In this document: positions 1 through 8,005 of the stretch, piece by piece
How positions within the stretch are numbered: position 1 is the stretch's first letter
Layout: the number at the start of each line of letters is the position of its first letter
Assembly (NCBI GenBank): GCA_021154885.1
Contig: JAJKHS010000081.1
Span: 1-64,000, forward strand
Direction: 5' to 3'
DNA from: Thermoanaerobaculum sp.
Lineage (GTDB): Bacteria > Acidobacteriota > Thermoanaerobaculia > Multivoradales > UBA5704
DNA: 64,000 nucleotides
Program-made: the position numbers and the translations under genes
The notes under the pieces: generated by a model
Seen by the model: the letters and a program-made list of their open reading frames with translations, nothing else
What the model was told of the DNA's origin: nothing
Database searches by the model: none

Positions 1-174
1 CAGGACCGCTTCTGCTCGACTCCCGCCCAGCCGGACACCGCGCGCCTCTTCTTCGTCGCCGGCCATGCCAACCTCGACGGCACGCGGGCCGAGGGGTGGA
101 AGCTGCAGGTGGTGTCGAGCGGGGTGGTGGGGGTGGGGGCGCCGGCCCGGGAAGCTGCATCCTCGGGCCGGTGA
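1..174 (+). CDS. C-terminal end of an unknown protein (partial)
   Basis: An open frame enters from the left edge and stops with TGA at 172-174, leaving 57 residues. The piece contains RLFFVAGHANLDGTRAEGW. An N/D-G-T turn after a strand of that kind is seen near the end of secreted beta-sandwich proteins (choice-of-anchor V or Reeler-like domains), but this short piece cannot prove membership. The tail is Gly/Val/Ala-rich and looks unstructured. There is no start in the window. The frame is called coding because its composition is protein-like and it stays open to the edge. Function is unknown. Confidence 0.45.
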   Translation, partial: QDRFCSTPAQPDTARLFFVAGHANLDGTRAEGWKLQVVSSGVVGVGAPAREAASSGR

Positions 175-189
175 CCGTACCGCCGGGGA

Positions 190-252
190 CCCTCACTCTC
201 CCAACCCTCTCTCTCCCAGCCTCCCCCCCGGCCGCCGGGAGAGAAAGGGCTA
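190..252. repeat. Pyrimidine-rich intergenic palindrome, diverged copy
   Basis: A C/T-rich arm (CCCTCACTCTCCC onward) faces a G/A-rich arm (GGGAGAGAAAGGGC). It resembles, in diverged form, the better preserved elements at 337-395 and 25400-25458. It lies between the convergent ends of the flanking genes. Confidence 0.4.
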
Positions 253-275
253 AGAAAAAACGGAGTTAGTTAGTG

Positions 276-301
276 GCCGGCGGGACGCCGGCGGTCCCAG
301 G
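276..301 (+). repeat. 26-bp GC-rich intergenic repeat, single copy
   Basis: These 26 bases (beginning GCCGGCGGGACG, ending GGTCCCAGG) are identical to 55046-55071 and match the inverted copy at 54982-55007. The flank on the left (AGTTAG, A-run) is also shared in part with the 55 kb pair. It behaves like a REP-type intergenic element: single here, a head-to-head pair there. Confidence 0.7.
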
Positions 302-336
302 GGGTTCTTGCTTCTGCTTGTTTCAGACTAACCACT

Positions 337-395
337 CCCTCTTCTCCCGGCGGACGGAGGGGAGGCCGGGAGAAGAGGGCCGGGGTGATGAGGGT
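337..395. repeat. 59-bp intergenic palindromic element
   Basis: Outer arms CCCTCTTCTCCCGGC and GCCGGGAGAAGAGGG are exact inverse complements, followed by CCGGGGTGATGAGGGT. The element is 59 bp and differs from 25400-25458 at only two positions. It sits in the convergent gap before the beta-helix gene, so it could act as a transcription barrier, but there is no T-tract. Confidence 0.75.
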
Positions 396-413
396 CGGCG
401 GTGGGCGCTTGGG

Positions 414-2330
414 CTAGCCCTTGTCCTCTTCTCCCGCGAGCTTCTTCCGGCGCAGCAGCAGCAGGCCTGCCGCTCCCATCAGGCCGGCGAGGAGGACCTT
501 GCCGGCGTCGCCCAGGGTCGGCACCTGGGCGATCGGCGGCAGGACGTCGTCGTCGAGGATGGTCACCGTCTCGGTGGCCGGGGCGCCCAGAACCGCCCCG
601 CCCTGGGGAGCCGAGAGGGTGACGGTGAAGGCCTCGGTGCCCTCCGGCACGGCGTCGTCGACGATCGTCACCTGGAAGGTCTTCGGCGCCGTGTCCTGGT
701 CCGCGAAGTTGAGCATGCCGGCCGCGGAGAGGTAGTCGCCCGGCGCCATGGCCGTCCCATCGGCCGTGGCGTAGGACACCGACACCGGGCCGTCGCCGCC
801 GCCGGTGCGGTTGACGGTAATGGTGATCGCGCCGGCGTTCTCGTTCACCGAGGCGGCGCTCACCGCGAGCTGCACGGTGCCCGGATTGACCTCCACGGCG
901 CCGATGTCGAAGCCGGCGCCCACCGGCCGCGGCTGGTCGCGCTGGTCGACGGCCGGGCTGGCGGCAGAGCCGTTGTCGATCGCCGGGCTGGTGCTGGCGG
1001 GCAGCATCGTCTGCGTCGGGCCGCCGTGGTTGCCGAGGGCGCTGAGCTGCGCGCTCTGGCCGAAGATGTTGCCGCCGTTGTCGGTGACGTTGGCGGTCCC
1101 CTGGTCCTGCACCAGGTCGTGGTCCAGGATGAAGTTGCCGCCGCCGGAAATGTCGTTGTCGGTGGCGGCCGTGTTGCCGGCGACGATCGTGTTCTCCACG
1201 GGGAGGGAGCCTTGGTACAGGTAGATGCCGCCGCCACTGCCGCCGGCCGTGTTATTGGCAATCGTGGTGCTGCGGACGTCGGAGCCCGTGTACAGGCTGC
1301 CGTAGAAGAAGAGGCCGCCGCCGTTGCCCGTCGCCTGGTTGCCCGAGATGGTGCTGTTCTCGATGACGATGGGATTTTCCGGAGTGTAGAAAAAGGCGCC
1401 ACCGCCATCGCTGGCGCTGTTGCCCGAGAGCGTGGACTGGCGGAGGGTCACCGTCGCGCCGTGGGTGTTGTAGAGGTAGATGCCGCCGCCCCGGCCGCTG
1501 GCCTGGTTGCCGGAGATCGTCGACCGCTCGATCGTCACGTCGTAGCCGGGATTGTAGAGGAAGAGGCCGCCGCCCCGGCTCCCCTTGAGGACGGTGGTCT
1601 GGTTGCCCGAGATCACGGTGTCCTGAATGAGGACCGGCTGGCCCGAGTCGTTGAGGTAGATGCCGCCGCCGCCCTGATCGGCGTGGTTGCCCGAGAAGAC
1701 CGAATTCCTGATCGTCAGGCTGTTGGCGGTGCCGTCCACCCACAGGCCGCCGCCCACGCCACCTTCGCCGGTTGCCGTGTTGTTGTTCACCGTCACGTGG
1801 TCGAGGACCAGGTTCTCGCCGTTGTCGGCGATGCCGCCGCCCGTGGACGCATTGCCACCGGTGAGGGTCAGCCCGGAGATGGTGACGTCGAGGAGCGCGT
1901 CTGAAGAGTAGACGTAGAAGACCCGCGAGGCGTTGTTGCCGTTCACCGTCACCACGGCCTGCCCGGGCCCCTGGACGTCCACCGAGTCGTAGATGTAGAG
2001 CTGGCCAGTGGTGAGGGTGATGGTGCCGGTCAGCCCGGCCTGGAAGGTGATGACGTCCGGTCCCGCCGCGTTGTTGGCGTCGGAGATCGCCTGCCGCAGG
2101 CTGCCCGGACCCGAGTCGTTGAGGTTGGTGACGTTGAACGTGGCCGCCTCGGCCGGGGTCCCGAGACCGAAGCCCATGCCCAGCGTCAGCGCCGCTCCCG
2201 ACGCCAGGAGCCTTCCGGTCTGGGTGGCCCCGTTCCCCTCCGCCTTCTTGCGAGCGCGAGCCAGAGCCCGCCGCTGCCGGCGGGAAAGCCGCTCGGAGCC
2301 CTCACTCCCGTGGGACGAACCTTCACTCAT
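414..2330 (-). CDS. Secreted parallel beta-helix protein with Calx-beta domain and C-terminal sorting tag
   Basis: A 638-residue exported surface protein. The N-terminus is unusual: about 40 polar residues with a basic patch (RRQRRALARARKK) precede the hydrophobic export segment (about 41-62, cleavage near AEAA). Next comes a CSLREA-like start (NDSGPGSLRQAI), then roughly ten right-handed beta-helix rungs with the recurring pattern S-x-I-S-G-N-x-A-x-G-x-G-G-G. A choice-of-anchor Q module (NHGGPTQTMLP, about 420-470) and a Calx-beta repeat (VNENAG to TVTILDDD) follow. The C-terminus has VPTLGDAGK, a hydrophobic segment and RRKK, matching the layout of IPTL/PEP-CTERM-type sorting signals. Likely role is cell-surface adhesion or carbohydrate contact; the ligand is unknown. 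Confidence 0.85.
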   Translation of the reverse strand: MSEGSSHGSEGSERLSRRQRRALARARKKAEGNGATQTGRLLASGAALTLGMGFGLGTPAEAATFNVTNLNDSGPGSLRQAISDANNAAGPDVITFQAGLTGTITLTTGQLYIYDSVDVQGPGQAVVTVNGNNASRVFYVYSSDALLDVTISGLTLTGGNASTGGGIADNGENLVLDHVTVNNNTATGEGGVGGGLWVDGTANSLTIRNSVFSGNHADQGGGGIYLNDSGQPVLIQDTVISGNQTTVLKGSRGGGLFLYNPGYDVTIERSTISGNQASGRGGGIYLYNTHGATVTLRQSTLSGNSASDGGGAFFYTPENPIVIENSTISGNQATGNGGGLFFYGSLYTGSDVRSTTIANNTAGGSGGGIYLYQGSLPVENTIVAGNTAATDNDISGGGNFILDHDLVQDQGTANVTDNGGNIFGQSAQLSALGNHGGPTQTMLPASTSPAIDNGSAASPAVDQRDQPRPVGAGFDIGAVEVNPGTVQLAVSAASVNENAGAITITVNRTGGGDGPVSVSYATADGTAMAPGDYLSAAGMLNFADQDTAPKTFQVTIVDDAVPEGTEAFTVTLSAPQGGAVLGAPATETVTILDDDVLPPIAQVPTLGDAGKVLLAGLMGAAGLLLLRRKKLAGEEDKG

Positions 2331-2446
2331 CTGGCAGATCTCCCCCCGCCTGGCGCGGGCGCACGAAAAACCGTCTCAAGTCGAGAGGGGGATTCTATCC
2401 TGGACCCCGTCAGATTACCACCAGCCACCCGGACTTATAGACGGGT

Positions 2447-2483
2447 TAGAATACGACGCGCCGGGCGGATCGTCCCCCGGCGC
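2447..2483 (+). promoter_or_regulatory. Putative -10 box and leader hairpin before the small Cys-rich gene
   Basis: TAGAAT at 2447-2452 could be a -10 element. It is followed by a strong hairpin with arms GCGCCGGG (2458-2465) and CCCGGCGC (2476-2483), then GAGGAG and the ATG at 2499. No good -35 box is visible, so promoter assignment is weak; the hairpin itself is clear. Confidence 0.4.
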
Positions 2484-2498
2484 TTCTCATTGAGGAGA

Positions 2499-2690
2499 AT
2501 GTCCATGCGCAAGAAGTTCGCTCTCTTGGTGCTCGCCCTCGCGGCCCTGACGGCGTCCGTCACCGTCCGCCCCGTTTCAGCCTTGACCTGCGACGTGAAT
2601 CACCACCTGATCGTCTGCCCCACCTACAGCTTCTGCTGCCCGAACAACGCCTTCTGCGTCTGTTTCCCCGGCAACCCGCAACCGAAATAG
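2499..2690 (+). CDS. Small secreted cysteine-rich peptide
   Basis: A 63-residue product starting at ATG 2499 with GAGGAG just upstream. MSMRKKF plus a hydrophobic stretch to about residue 27 (cleavage near VSA-LT) forms a classical signal peptide. The mature part is only about 34 residues and carries six cysteines at 31, 40, 46, 47, 53 and 55, including a CC pair and a CVC motif, with a Pro/Asn-rich tail. This spacing suggests three disulfides in a small knotted fold, but I recognise no family. It stands alone between the divergent beta-helix gene and a hydrolase. Possible roles are a secreted effector, an inhibitor or a metal-binding peptide. Function is unknown; the coding call rests on the ribosome site plus signal peptide. 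Confidence 0.65.
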   Translation: MSMRKKFALLVLALAALTASVTVRPVSALTCDVNHHLIVCPTYSFCCPNNAFCVCFPGNPQPK

Positions 2691-2785
2691 CAGCGCCCGC
2701 CCCGCGGGCCAGGCCGTCGACCCGCGGGGCGTCTCAGACGCCGTCGCTCTCGCCGGTACCGTCTTTGCTGTTCTATCCTCACGCC

Positions 2786-3676
2786 GTGTGGTTCCTGCGC
2801 CTCTTCACGCTCGCGACCGGCTGCTGGCTGCGCCTGCTGGGCGCCCGCCGCCGTCGCCTGCGGTGCGGGGAGGTGACTCTGGCCTACACCGTCGCCGGCC
2901 CGCCGGACGGCGAGCCCTGGCTCCTGCTCCACGGCCTGGGCTCGGTGGGCGCCGGCTGGGCCCCCGTCACGCGGGCGCTGCGCCGCGACTGCCGGCTCGT
3001 CATCCCCGAGCTTTCAGCCCTCGGCGGCAGCCGCTCGCCGGGCGACTGCCTGGGGGTGCCGCAGGCGGCGGAGGTCCTGACGCGGCTGATCGAGACCGAA
3101 TTCGGCGGCAGGCCGGTCACGGTGGCGGGCCTGAGCCTCGGCGGCTGGATGGCCGTCCGCCTCGCCCTCCAGCACCCCGAGCAGGTGGCGCGGCTGGTGC
3201 TCGTCGACGCTGGCGGCTACCGCGACCAGGACTGGAAGAGGGTCGAGTCGCTGGTGCGGGTGGACGGCCTCGGCGGCGTCGACCGACTCTACTCGGCCCT
3301 CTTCGTCCGGGTGCCGTGGATCATGAGGATCTCCCGCGCCGCCTTCCTCCAGACCTACACCTCCGCCGCCGTCCGCAACGCCCTCGACGGGCTGTGCGAG
3401 GCCGACACCTTCACGGCCGCGGACCTCGCCCGGCTGGCCATGCCCACGGCCCTGATCTGGGGGGAGCACGACGGCCTCTTCCGCCTGGAGGCGGGCCGCG
3501 CCATGGCGGCCGCGATCCCTGGCGCCCGGCTGGACGTGCTTCCCGGCTGCGGCCACGCCGTCCACCTCGAGTGCCCCGGGGCCCTGGTGGCCGCCCTCCA
3601 GCGCTGCCGCCGGGCCAGCCCTGTCACGGCCGGACGCCGGCCGGCCGGCGCTCCCCTGGCGAGCCCCGCGAAGTAG
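2786..3676 (+). CDS. Alpha/beta hydrolase
   Basis: An alpha/beta-fold hydrolase of about 296 residues. Visible motifs are the oxyanion strand LLLHGLGSVG, the nucleophile elbow GLSLGG with Ser117, the acid-loop region ALIWGEHDGLF, and the catalytic His in GCGHAVH near the C-terminus. These complete the Ser-Asp-His triad. A hydrophobic N-terminal segment (VWFLRLFTLATGCWLRLL) could be a membrane anchor. I chose GTG 2786; an in-frame TTG at 2765 is an alternative. Esterase or lipase activity is likely; the substrate is unknown. The C-terminal 20 residues are low complexity. Confidence 0.85.
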   Translation: MWFLRLFTLATGCWLRLLGARRRRLRCGEVTLAYTVAGPPDGEPWLLLHGLGSVGAGWAPVTRALRRDCRLVIPELSALGGSRSPGDCLGVPQAAEVLTRLIETEFGGRPVTVAGLSLGGWMAVRLALQHPEQVARLVLVDAGGYRDQDWKRVESLVRVDGLGGVDRLYSALFVRVPWIMRISRAAFLQTYTSAAVRNALDGLCEADTFTAADLARLAMPTALIWGEHDGLFRLEAGRAMAAAIPGARLDVLPGCGHAVHLECPGALVAALQRCRRASPVTAGRRPAGAPLASPAK

Positions 3677-3684
3677 AATGAGTC

Positions 3685-3849
3685 ATGGCCAGCCCGGAGT
3701 ACCTCATCTGCCTGGAGTGCGAGAGCCCCTGCTACACCTTCGAGTGGGAGGACGGCAAGGTGTCCGAGATCCTCTGCCAGGTCTGCGGCAACGACGATCC
3801 GGAGCAGTTCGCCCATTCGGACGAGATCGACGCGATGACCGAGATGTGA
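3685..3849 (+). CDS. Small zinc-ribbon protein
   Basis: A 54-residue protein beginning MASPEYLICLECESPC. Two CxxC pairs (Cys9/12 and Cys31/34, CQVC), with an extra Cys16, form a rubredoxin or zinc-ribbon type knuckle. The rest is very acidic and ends DEIDAMTEM. The ATG lies nine bases after the stop of the hydrolase, in a different frame, and the gene is convergent with the kinase that ends at 3861. It was found by reading the frame directly because a larger overlapping frame hides it. Small acidic zinc ribbons often bind nucleic acid or partner proteins; the role here is unknown. Confidence 0.7.
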   Translation: MASPEYLICLECESPCYTFEWEDGKVSEILCQVCGNDDPEQFAHSDEIDAMTEM

Positions 3850-3860
3850 TTTCCGTCTGC

Positions 3861-5285
3861 TCAGGCCGGCGCTTCAATCGCGGCGCGGTGCGGCTCGGAT
3901 GGCGCCGCGGCGGGGAGCTCGACGATCACCGTCGTGCCCATTCCCTTGGCGCTGCGGACGCCGACCCGCCCGCCGTGGGCGCGGACGATGCGGTCCACGA
4001 TGGCGAGGCCGAGGCCGGTGCCCCCCTTGCGGTTGGAGTAGAAGAGGTCGAAGATCTTCGCCTGCTCCTCGCTGGTCATGCCGATGCCGTTGTCCGCCAT
4101 CTCCAGGCAGACGGCGGGGCCCTGGCGCCAGGCGGCGAGCCTGAGCACCGGGGCCCGGCCGGCCTCTTCGGCGGCCGAGAAGGCGTTCTGGGCGAGGTTG
4201 AAGAGGAGCTGGTTCATCTGGGCGGGGTCCACTTTGACGCGGGCGCCGCCGCTGCGGTCGTCCACCTCCATCTGCGCGCCCCGCTTCTGGATCTCTCCGG
4301 CCAGGACCTCCCGCAGCCGCTCCAGCAGGCGCACCGCCGGCATCTCCTCCAGCTCCAGGGGACGCGGCTTGGCATAGGCCAGGAAGTCGGTCACCAGCCG
4401 CTCCAGCCGGCTGATCTCCGAGCGGGTGATGGACAGCAGCCGCTTGCCCGTGGGCGCCGAGTGCGCCGAGCCCTCTTCGTCGATCTCCTCTTCCAGCATC
4501 TGCATGTTGAGGTTGAGGGAGTTGAGCGGATTGCGGATCTCGTGCGCGAGGCCCGACGCCAGGGTACCGATGTAGGCCAGCCGCTCGGCCTCGGCGGTCT
4601 GCAGCTCCAGCCGTTGCGCCCGGCGCAGCAGCACCCAGACGGCGACGAAGGCCGACACCAGCAGCGACATGGAAACGATGGCGGTGAGCGTCGTCTGGCG
4701 AATCAGATCGCGGCGCAGCACTTCGATGCGCTTCTGGAGCTGTGCGGCGCTGATGCCGATCTGCAGCGACCCGTAGTCGCCGATGGGCACCTGGATGTCG
4801 GGCACCTGAAACTCCGTCGTCCGCACCGTTTGCTCCACCCGCGGCTCGGTCCGCGGCGTGGCGATCCGCGGCTGGAGCTCCGGCGACCCCAGCACCAGCG
4901 GCACTGCCGGCTGCGGGGCGGTCGGGACGTGGGCCTCCCGCCGGCCCTGGAAGACCAGGTTGCCGTTCTTGTCATGGATCTCCAGGGTGCTGACGACGTC
5001 CCGCTGGGAGAGCATCTGGTCGATGAAGGTCTGGGTCTCCTTCTCCACCGCCACCGCCGTGTAGAGGTCCTTGCCCTCGCTGGCCGCCCGGTGGGCGATC
5101 CGGCCGGCGAGGGTCTGGGCCTGGGCCCGGGTCTCGAAGAGCACCCGCTCCACCTCGCGCTGGGAGAGGGAGCGGAAGATCAGCCAGCCGAAGAGCGCGA
5201 TGTTGAGCAGGACGAACAGCCCGAACACCCCGGAGGCGATCAGCACCTGGCGGGAGAAGGTCGTCGATCTCGCCACGCGTTCCAT
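3861..5285 (-). CDS. Membrane sensor histidine kinase (orphan)
   Basis: A 474-residue sensor kinase. Transmembrane helices at about 13-36 and 199-221 flank an extracytoplasmic sensor domain of about 160 residues. A linker leads to a HisKA domain with His248 in LAHEIRNPLN, then a HATPase domain with N (NLAQNAFSAAEE), G1 (ADNGIGM), F and G2 (GGTGLGLAIV) boxes. All catalytic boxes look intact. No response regulator is adjacent, so its partner is unknown. The gene is divergent from the peptide transporter at 5370, leaving about 85 bp for both promoters. Signal unknown. Confidence 0.9.
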   Translation of the reverse strand: MERVARSTTFSRQVLIASGVFGLFVLLNIALFGWLIFRSLSQREVERVLFETRAQAQTLAGRIAHRAASEGKDLYTAVAVEKETQTFIDQMLSQRDVVSTLEIHDKNGNLVFQGRREAHVPTAPQPAVPLVLGSPELQPRIATPRTEPRVEQTVRTTEFQVPDIQVPIGDYGSLQIGISAAQLQKRIEVLRRDLIRQTTLTAIVSMSLLVSAFVAVWVLLRRAQRLELQTAEAERLAYIGTLASGLAHEIRNPLNSLNLNMQMLEEEIDEEGSAHSAPTGKRLLSITRSEISRLERLVTDFLAYAKPRPLELEEMPAVRLLERLREVLAGEIQKRGAQMEVDDRSGGARVKVDPAQMNQLLFNLAQNAFSAAEEAGRAPVLRLAAWRQGPAVCLEMADNGIGMTSEEQAKIFDLFYSNRKGGTGLGLAIVDRIVRAHGGRVGVRSAKGMGTTVIVELPAAAPSEPHRAAIEAPA

Positions 5286-5369
5286 ACCGGATCAGGATAG
5301 CACCCGCCCCGGCGAGCGCGCCGGGGCTTCCTTTCCCGCCATTGTCTCGGGTAGGATGGCCCGGCTTTC

Positions 5370-7022
5370 ATGGACACGAAATCTTTCGCCCCCCGGCTTC
5401 GCCTGCTGGCCACGGTGCTCGCCGCCGCGGCCCTGCTCGCCGCCGGCTGCCGGCGCGAGCCGCAGCCGGCCGGCCAGGCGGGGTCCGGCGCTCCTCACCG
5501 GGGCGGCACCGTGGTCACCGGCTGGACGGCCGAGCCCGGCGGCGTCAACGACCTGATCCTCCCCGCGAGCCAGCCCACCCACGAGATGCTGTTCCGGGTC
5601 TTCCTCCATCTGGTGGAAGAGCAGTCCGACTTCGACCAGCACCCGCCGACCTTCAGGCCGCAGCTCGCCCGTTCCTGGGACTGGTCGGCCGACCACAAGA
5701 CGCTCACCTTCCATCTCCGCGACGACGTGGTGTGGAGCGACGGCGTGCCGGTGACGGCGGACGACGTGCGCTGGACCTGGCAGGCGCAGATGAGCAGGGA
5801 CGTGGTCTGGGAGGGGGCCGACTCCAAGCAGTGGATCACCGACGTCGAGGCCGTGGACCCGCACACCGTGCGCTTCCACTTCTCCCGCGTCTACGCCAAG
5901 CAGCTCCTGGACGCCAACGAGGGGCTCGTCTATCCCAAGCACGCCTGGGAGAAGCTCCCCTTCTCGGAGTGGCGCAAGAGCGGCGACTGGTTCAAGCAGC
6001 ACCTGGTGGTGGACGGGCCGTTCACCATCGGCTCCTGGCAGCCGCAGCAGCAGGTGGTGCTGCAGCGCAACGAGCGCTATTACGAGAAGGGCCTCCCCCG
6101 CCTCGACCGGGTGGTGATGCGCCTCGTCCCCAGCCAGTCGGCCGGGCTCACCCAGCTCTTGAACGGCGAGCTCGACTTCCTCCCCCAGATCGCTCCCGGC
6201 GACGTGAAGCGGGTGCAGGCCGCGCCCCAGCTCCAGCTCATCGCCTACTGGTTCAACGTCTACGTGGCGGTGGGCTGGAACAACGAGAACCCCCTCTTCC
6301 AGGGCCCCGAGGTGCGGCGCGCCCTCACCCTCGGCATCGACCGGCAGAAGATCGTGGACACCCTGCTCGGCCCCTACGGCCGGGTGGCGGATTCCCCCGT
6401 CCTCACCATGGTCTGGGCTCACGACAAGTCGCTCAAGCCCTGGCCCTACGACCCGGCCGAGGCACGGCGGATCCTCGCCGCCAAGGGGTGGCGGGACACG
6501 GACGGCGACGGCGTGCTCGACAAGGGGGGCAGGCCCTTCTCCTTCGAGCTCCTCACCAACGCCGGCAACCAGCTCCGCACCGACGCCACGGTGATGATTC
6601 AGGACCAGCTCAAGCAGATCGGGGTCCAGGCCATGCCCCGCCAGGTGGAGTTCAACACCCTGATGAGCCAGACCAACGAGGGGAAGTTCGCCGCGGCGAT
6701 CCTCGGCTTCACCATGGACACCAGCCTGGACCTGCGGAGCAACTTCCACAGCCGGTCGATCGTCGAGGGAGCCAACTACGTCCGCTACCGCAACCCGGAG
6801 ATGGACCGCCTGATCGAACAGGCGGCGAGCCAGCCGGAGATGCTGGCCGAGAAGCCGTACCTCGACCAGATCCAACAGCTCGTCCATCGTGAGCAGCCGG
6901 TGACCTTCCTCTGGGAGTCGCAGCGGCTGACGGCGGTCAACAAGAAGGTGAAGGACGTCAGGCCCACCCTGGCCTTCTCCTTCTTCAACCTGAAGGAATG
7001 GTGGGTCGAACCGAAGCCCTGA
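5370..7022 (+). CDS. Peptide ABC transporter substrate-binding lipoprotein
   Basis: A 550-residue SBP_bac_5 (DppA/OppA-type) binding protein. Residues 1-26 are a lipoprotein signal with lipobox LLAAGC and lipidated Cys27. The body has the family hallmarks: RGGTVVTGW start, LARSWDWSADHKTLTFHLRDDVVWSDGVPVTADDV, LTLGIDRQKIVDTLL and FNLKEWWVEPK near the end. It captures oligopeptides or similar ligands in the periplasm and hands them to the two permeases that follow. It overlaps the next gene by 25 bases. Ligand specificity cannot be read from sequence. Confidence 0.93.
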   Translation: MDTKSFAPRLRLLATVLAAAALLAAGCRREPQPAGQAGSGAPHRGGTVVTGWTAEPGGVNDLILPASQPTHEMLFRVFLHLVEEQSDFDQHPPTFRPQLARSWDWSADHKTLTFHLRDDVVWSDGVPVTADDVRWTWQAQMSRDVVWEGADSKQWITDVEAVDPHTVRFHFSRVYAKQLLDANEGLVYPKHAWEKLPFSEWRKSGDWFKQHLVVDGPFTIGSWQPQQQVVLQRNERYYEKGLPRLDRVVMRLVPSQSAGLTQLLNGELDFLPQIAPGDVKRVQAAPQLQLIAYWFNVYVAVGWNNENPLFQGPEVRRALTLGIDRQKIVDTLLGPYGRVADSPVLTMVWAHDKSLKPWPYDPAEARRILAAKGWRDTDGDGVLDKGGRPFSFELLTNAGNQLRTDATVMIQDQLKQIGVQAMPRQVEFNTLMSQTNEGKFAAAILGFTMDTSLDLRSNFHSRSIVEGANYVRYRNPEMDRLIEQAASQPEMLAEKPYLDQIQQLVHREQPVTFLWESQRLTAVNKKVKDVRPTLAFSFFNLKEWWVEPKP

Positions 7023-8005
7023 GCCGCACCTTGGCCGGCTTCCTCCTGCGGCGCCTCGCCGCCTCGCTCCTGCTCCTGCTGCTGGTCCTCACCGTCCTCT
7101 TCTTCCTCGTCCGCCGCGTGCCGGGCGACCCCACCCAGTTCGGCGAGGGCTCGCGGCTGACGCCGACGCAGCGCGAACGGCTGCAGGAGCTCTACGGCCT
7201 CAAGCGCCCGCTGCTGGCGCAATATCTCGACTGGGTGTCGTCCGTGTCGCTGCGTTTCGACTGGGGGACCTCCCTGTCGCAGCAGCGTCCGGTGTCGGCC
7301 GCTCTCCTCGACGCCCTGCCGGCCACCGCGATCCTCGCCTTCTCCGGCCTGGCGGTCGAATACCTCCTCGCGCTCCTCCTGGGGATCGCCGCCGCCCGCC
7401 GGCCCGGGTCGGGGCTGGACCATGCCATCCGCGTCGGCGGCCTGCTCCTCTATTCACTGCCGATCTTCTGGCTGGGGTTGATGGCCGTCCTCCTCTTCGC
7501 CTACCTCTGGCCCGTGCTCCCTTCGAGCCACATGCACTCGGTGGACGTCGACCTCCTGAGCCCCGCCCAGAGCCTCCTGGACCTCGGCCGCCACCTCGTG
7601 CTGCCCGCCCTGGTGATGGGGTTCGGCGTCGGCGGCGGCACGGCCCGCTACGTCCGCGCCCGGCTGCTCGAGGTGCTGGGCCAGGACTACATCCGCACGG
7701 CCCGGGCCAAGGGGCTCTCGGAGCGGCGGGTGCTGTGGGTGCACGCCCTGCGCAACGCCGCCGTGCCCATCGTCCAGCTCGTGGGCGTGACGCTGCCGGG
7801 AATGCTCTCGGGCGCCCTGCTCATCGAGGTCGTCTTCTCCTGGCCCGGCCTGGGGCTGCTCGCCTTCAATGCCATCCTGGCGCGGGACTACCCCCTGATC
7901 CTCGGCGCCACCTCCTTCAGCGCCACGCTGGTGATCCTGGGCAACCTCGCGGCCGACCTCGCCCACGCCTGGCTGGACCCGGTGGTCCGGAATGAGGCGG
8001 CATGA
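6998..8005 (+). CDS. Peptide ABC transporter permease, DppB-type
   Basis: A 335-residue inner-membrane permease. The N-terminal helix (about 18-42) ends in RRVPGDP, the signature of DppB/OppB proteins. Five further helices carry the EAA loop RTARAKGLSERRVLWVHALRNAAVP, which docks the ATPase. The start overlaps the end of the binding-protein gene, and the stop overlaps the next permease by 4 bases, so the genes are probably translationally coupled. No ATPase gene follows in this window. Confidence 0.92.
   Translation: MVGRTEALSRTLAGFLLRRLAASLLLLLLVLTVLFFLVRRVPGDPTQFGEGSRLTPTQRERLQELYGLKRPLLAQYLDWVSSVSLRFDWGTSLSQQRPVSAALLDALPATAILAFSGLAVEYLLALLLGIAAARRPGSGLDHAIRVGGLLLYSLPIFWLGLMAVLLFAYLWPVLPSSHMHSVDVDLLSPAQSLLDLGRHLVLPALVMGFGVGGGTARYVRARLLEVLGQDYIRTARAKGLSERRVLWVHALRNAAVPIVQLVGVTLPGMLSGALLIEVVFSWPGLGLLAFNAILARDYPLILGATSFSATLVILGNLAADLAHAWLDPVVRNEAA

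Noticed and set aside
273-1904. Plus-strand open frame of 543 codons
   Set aside because: Antisense to the beta-helix gene, with Arg/Gly/Ala-rich sequence typical of GC-driven shadow frames.
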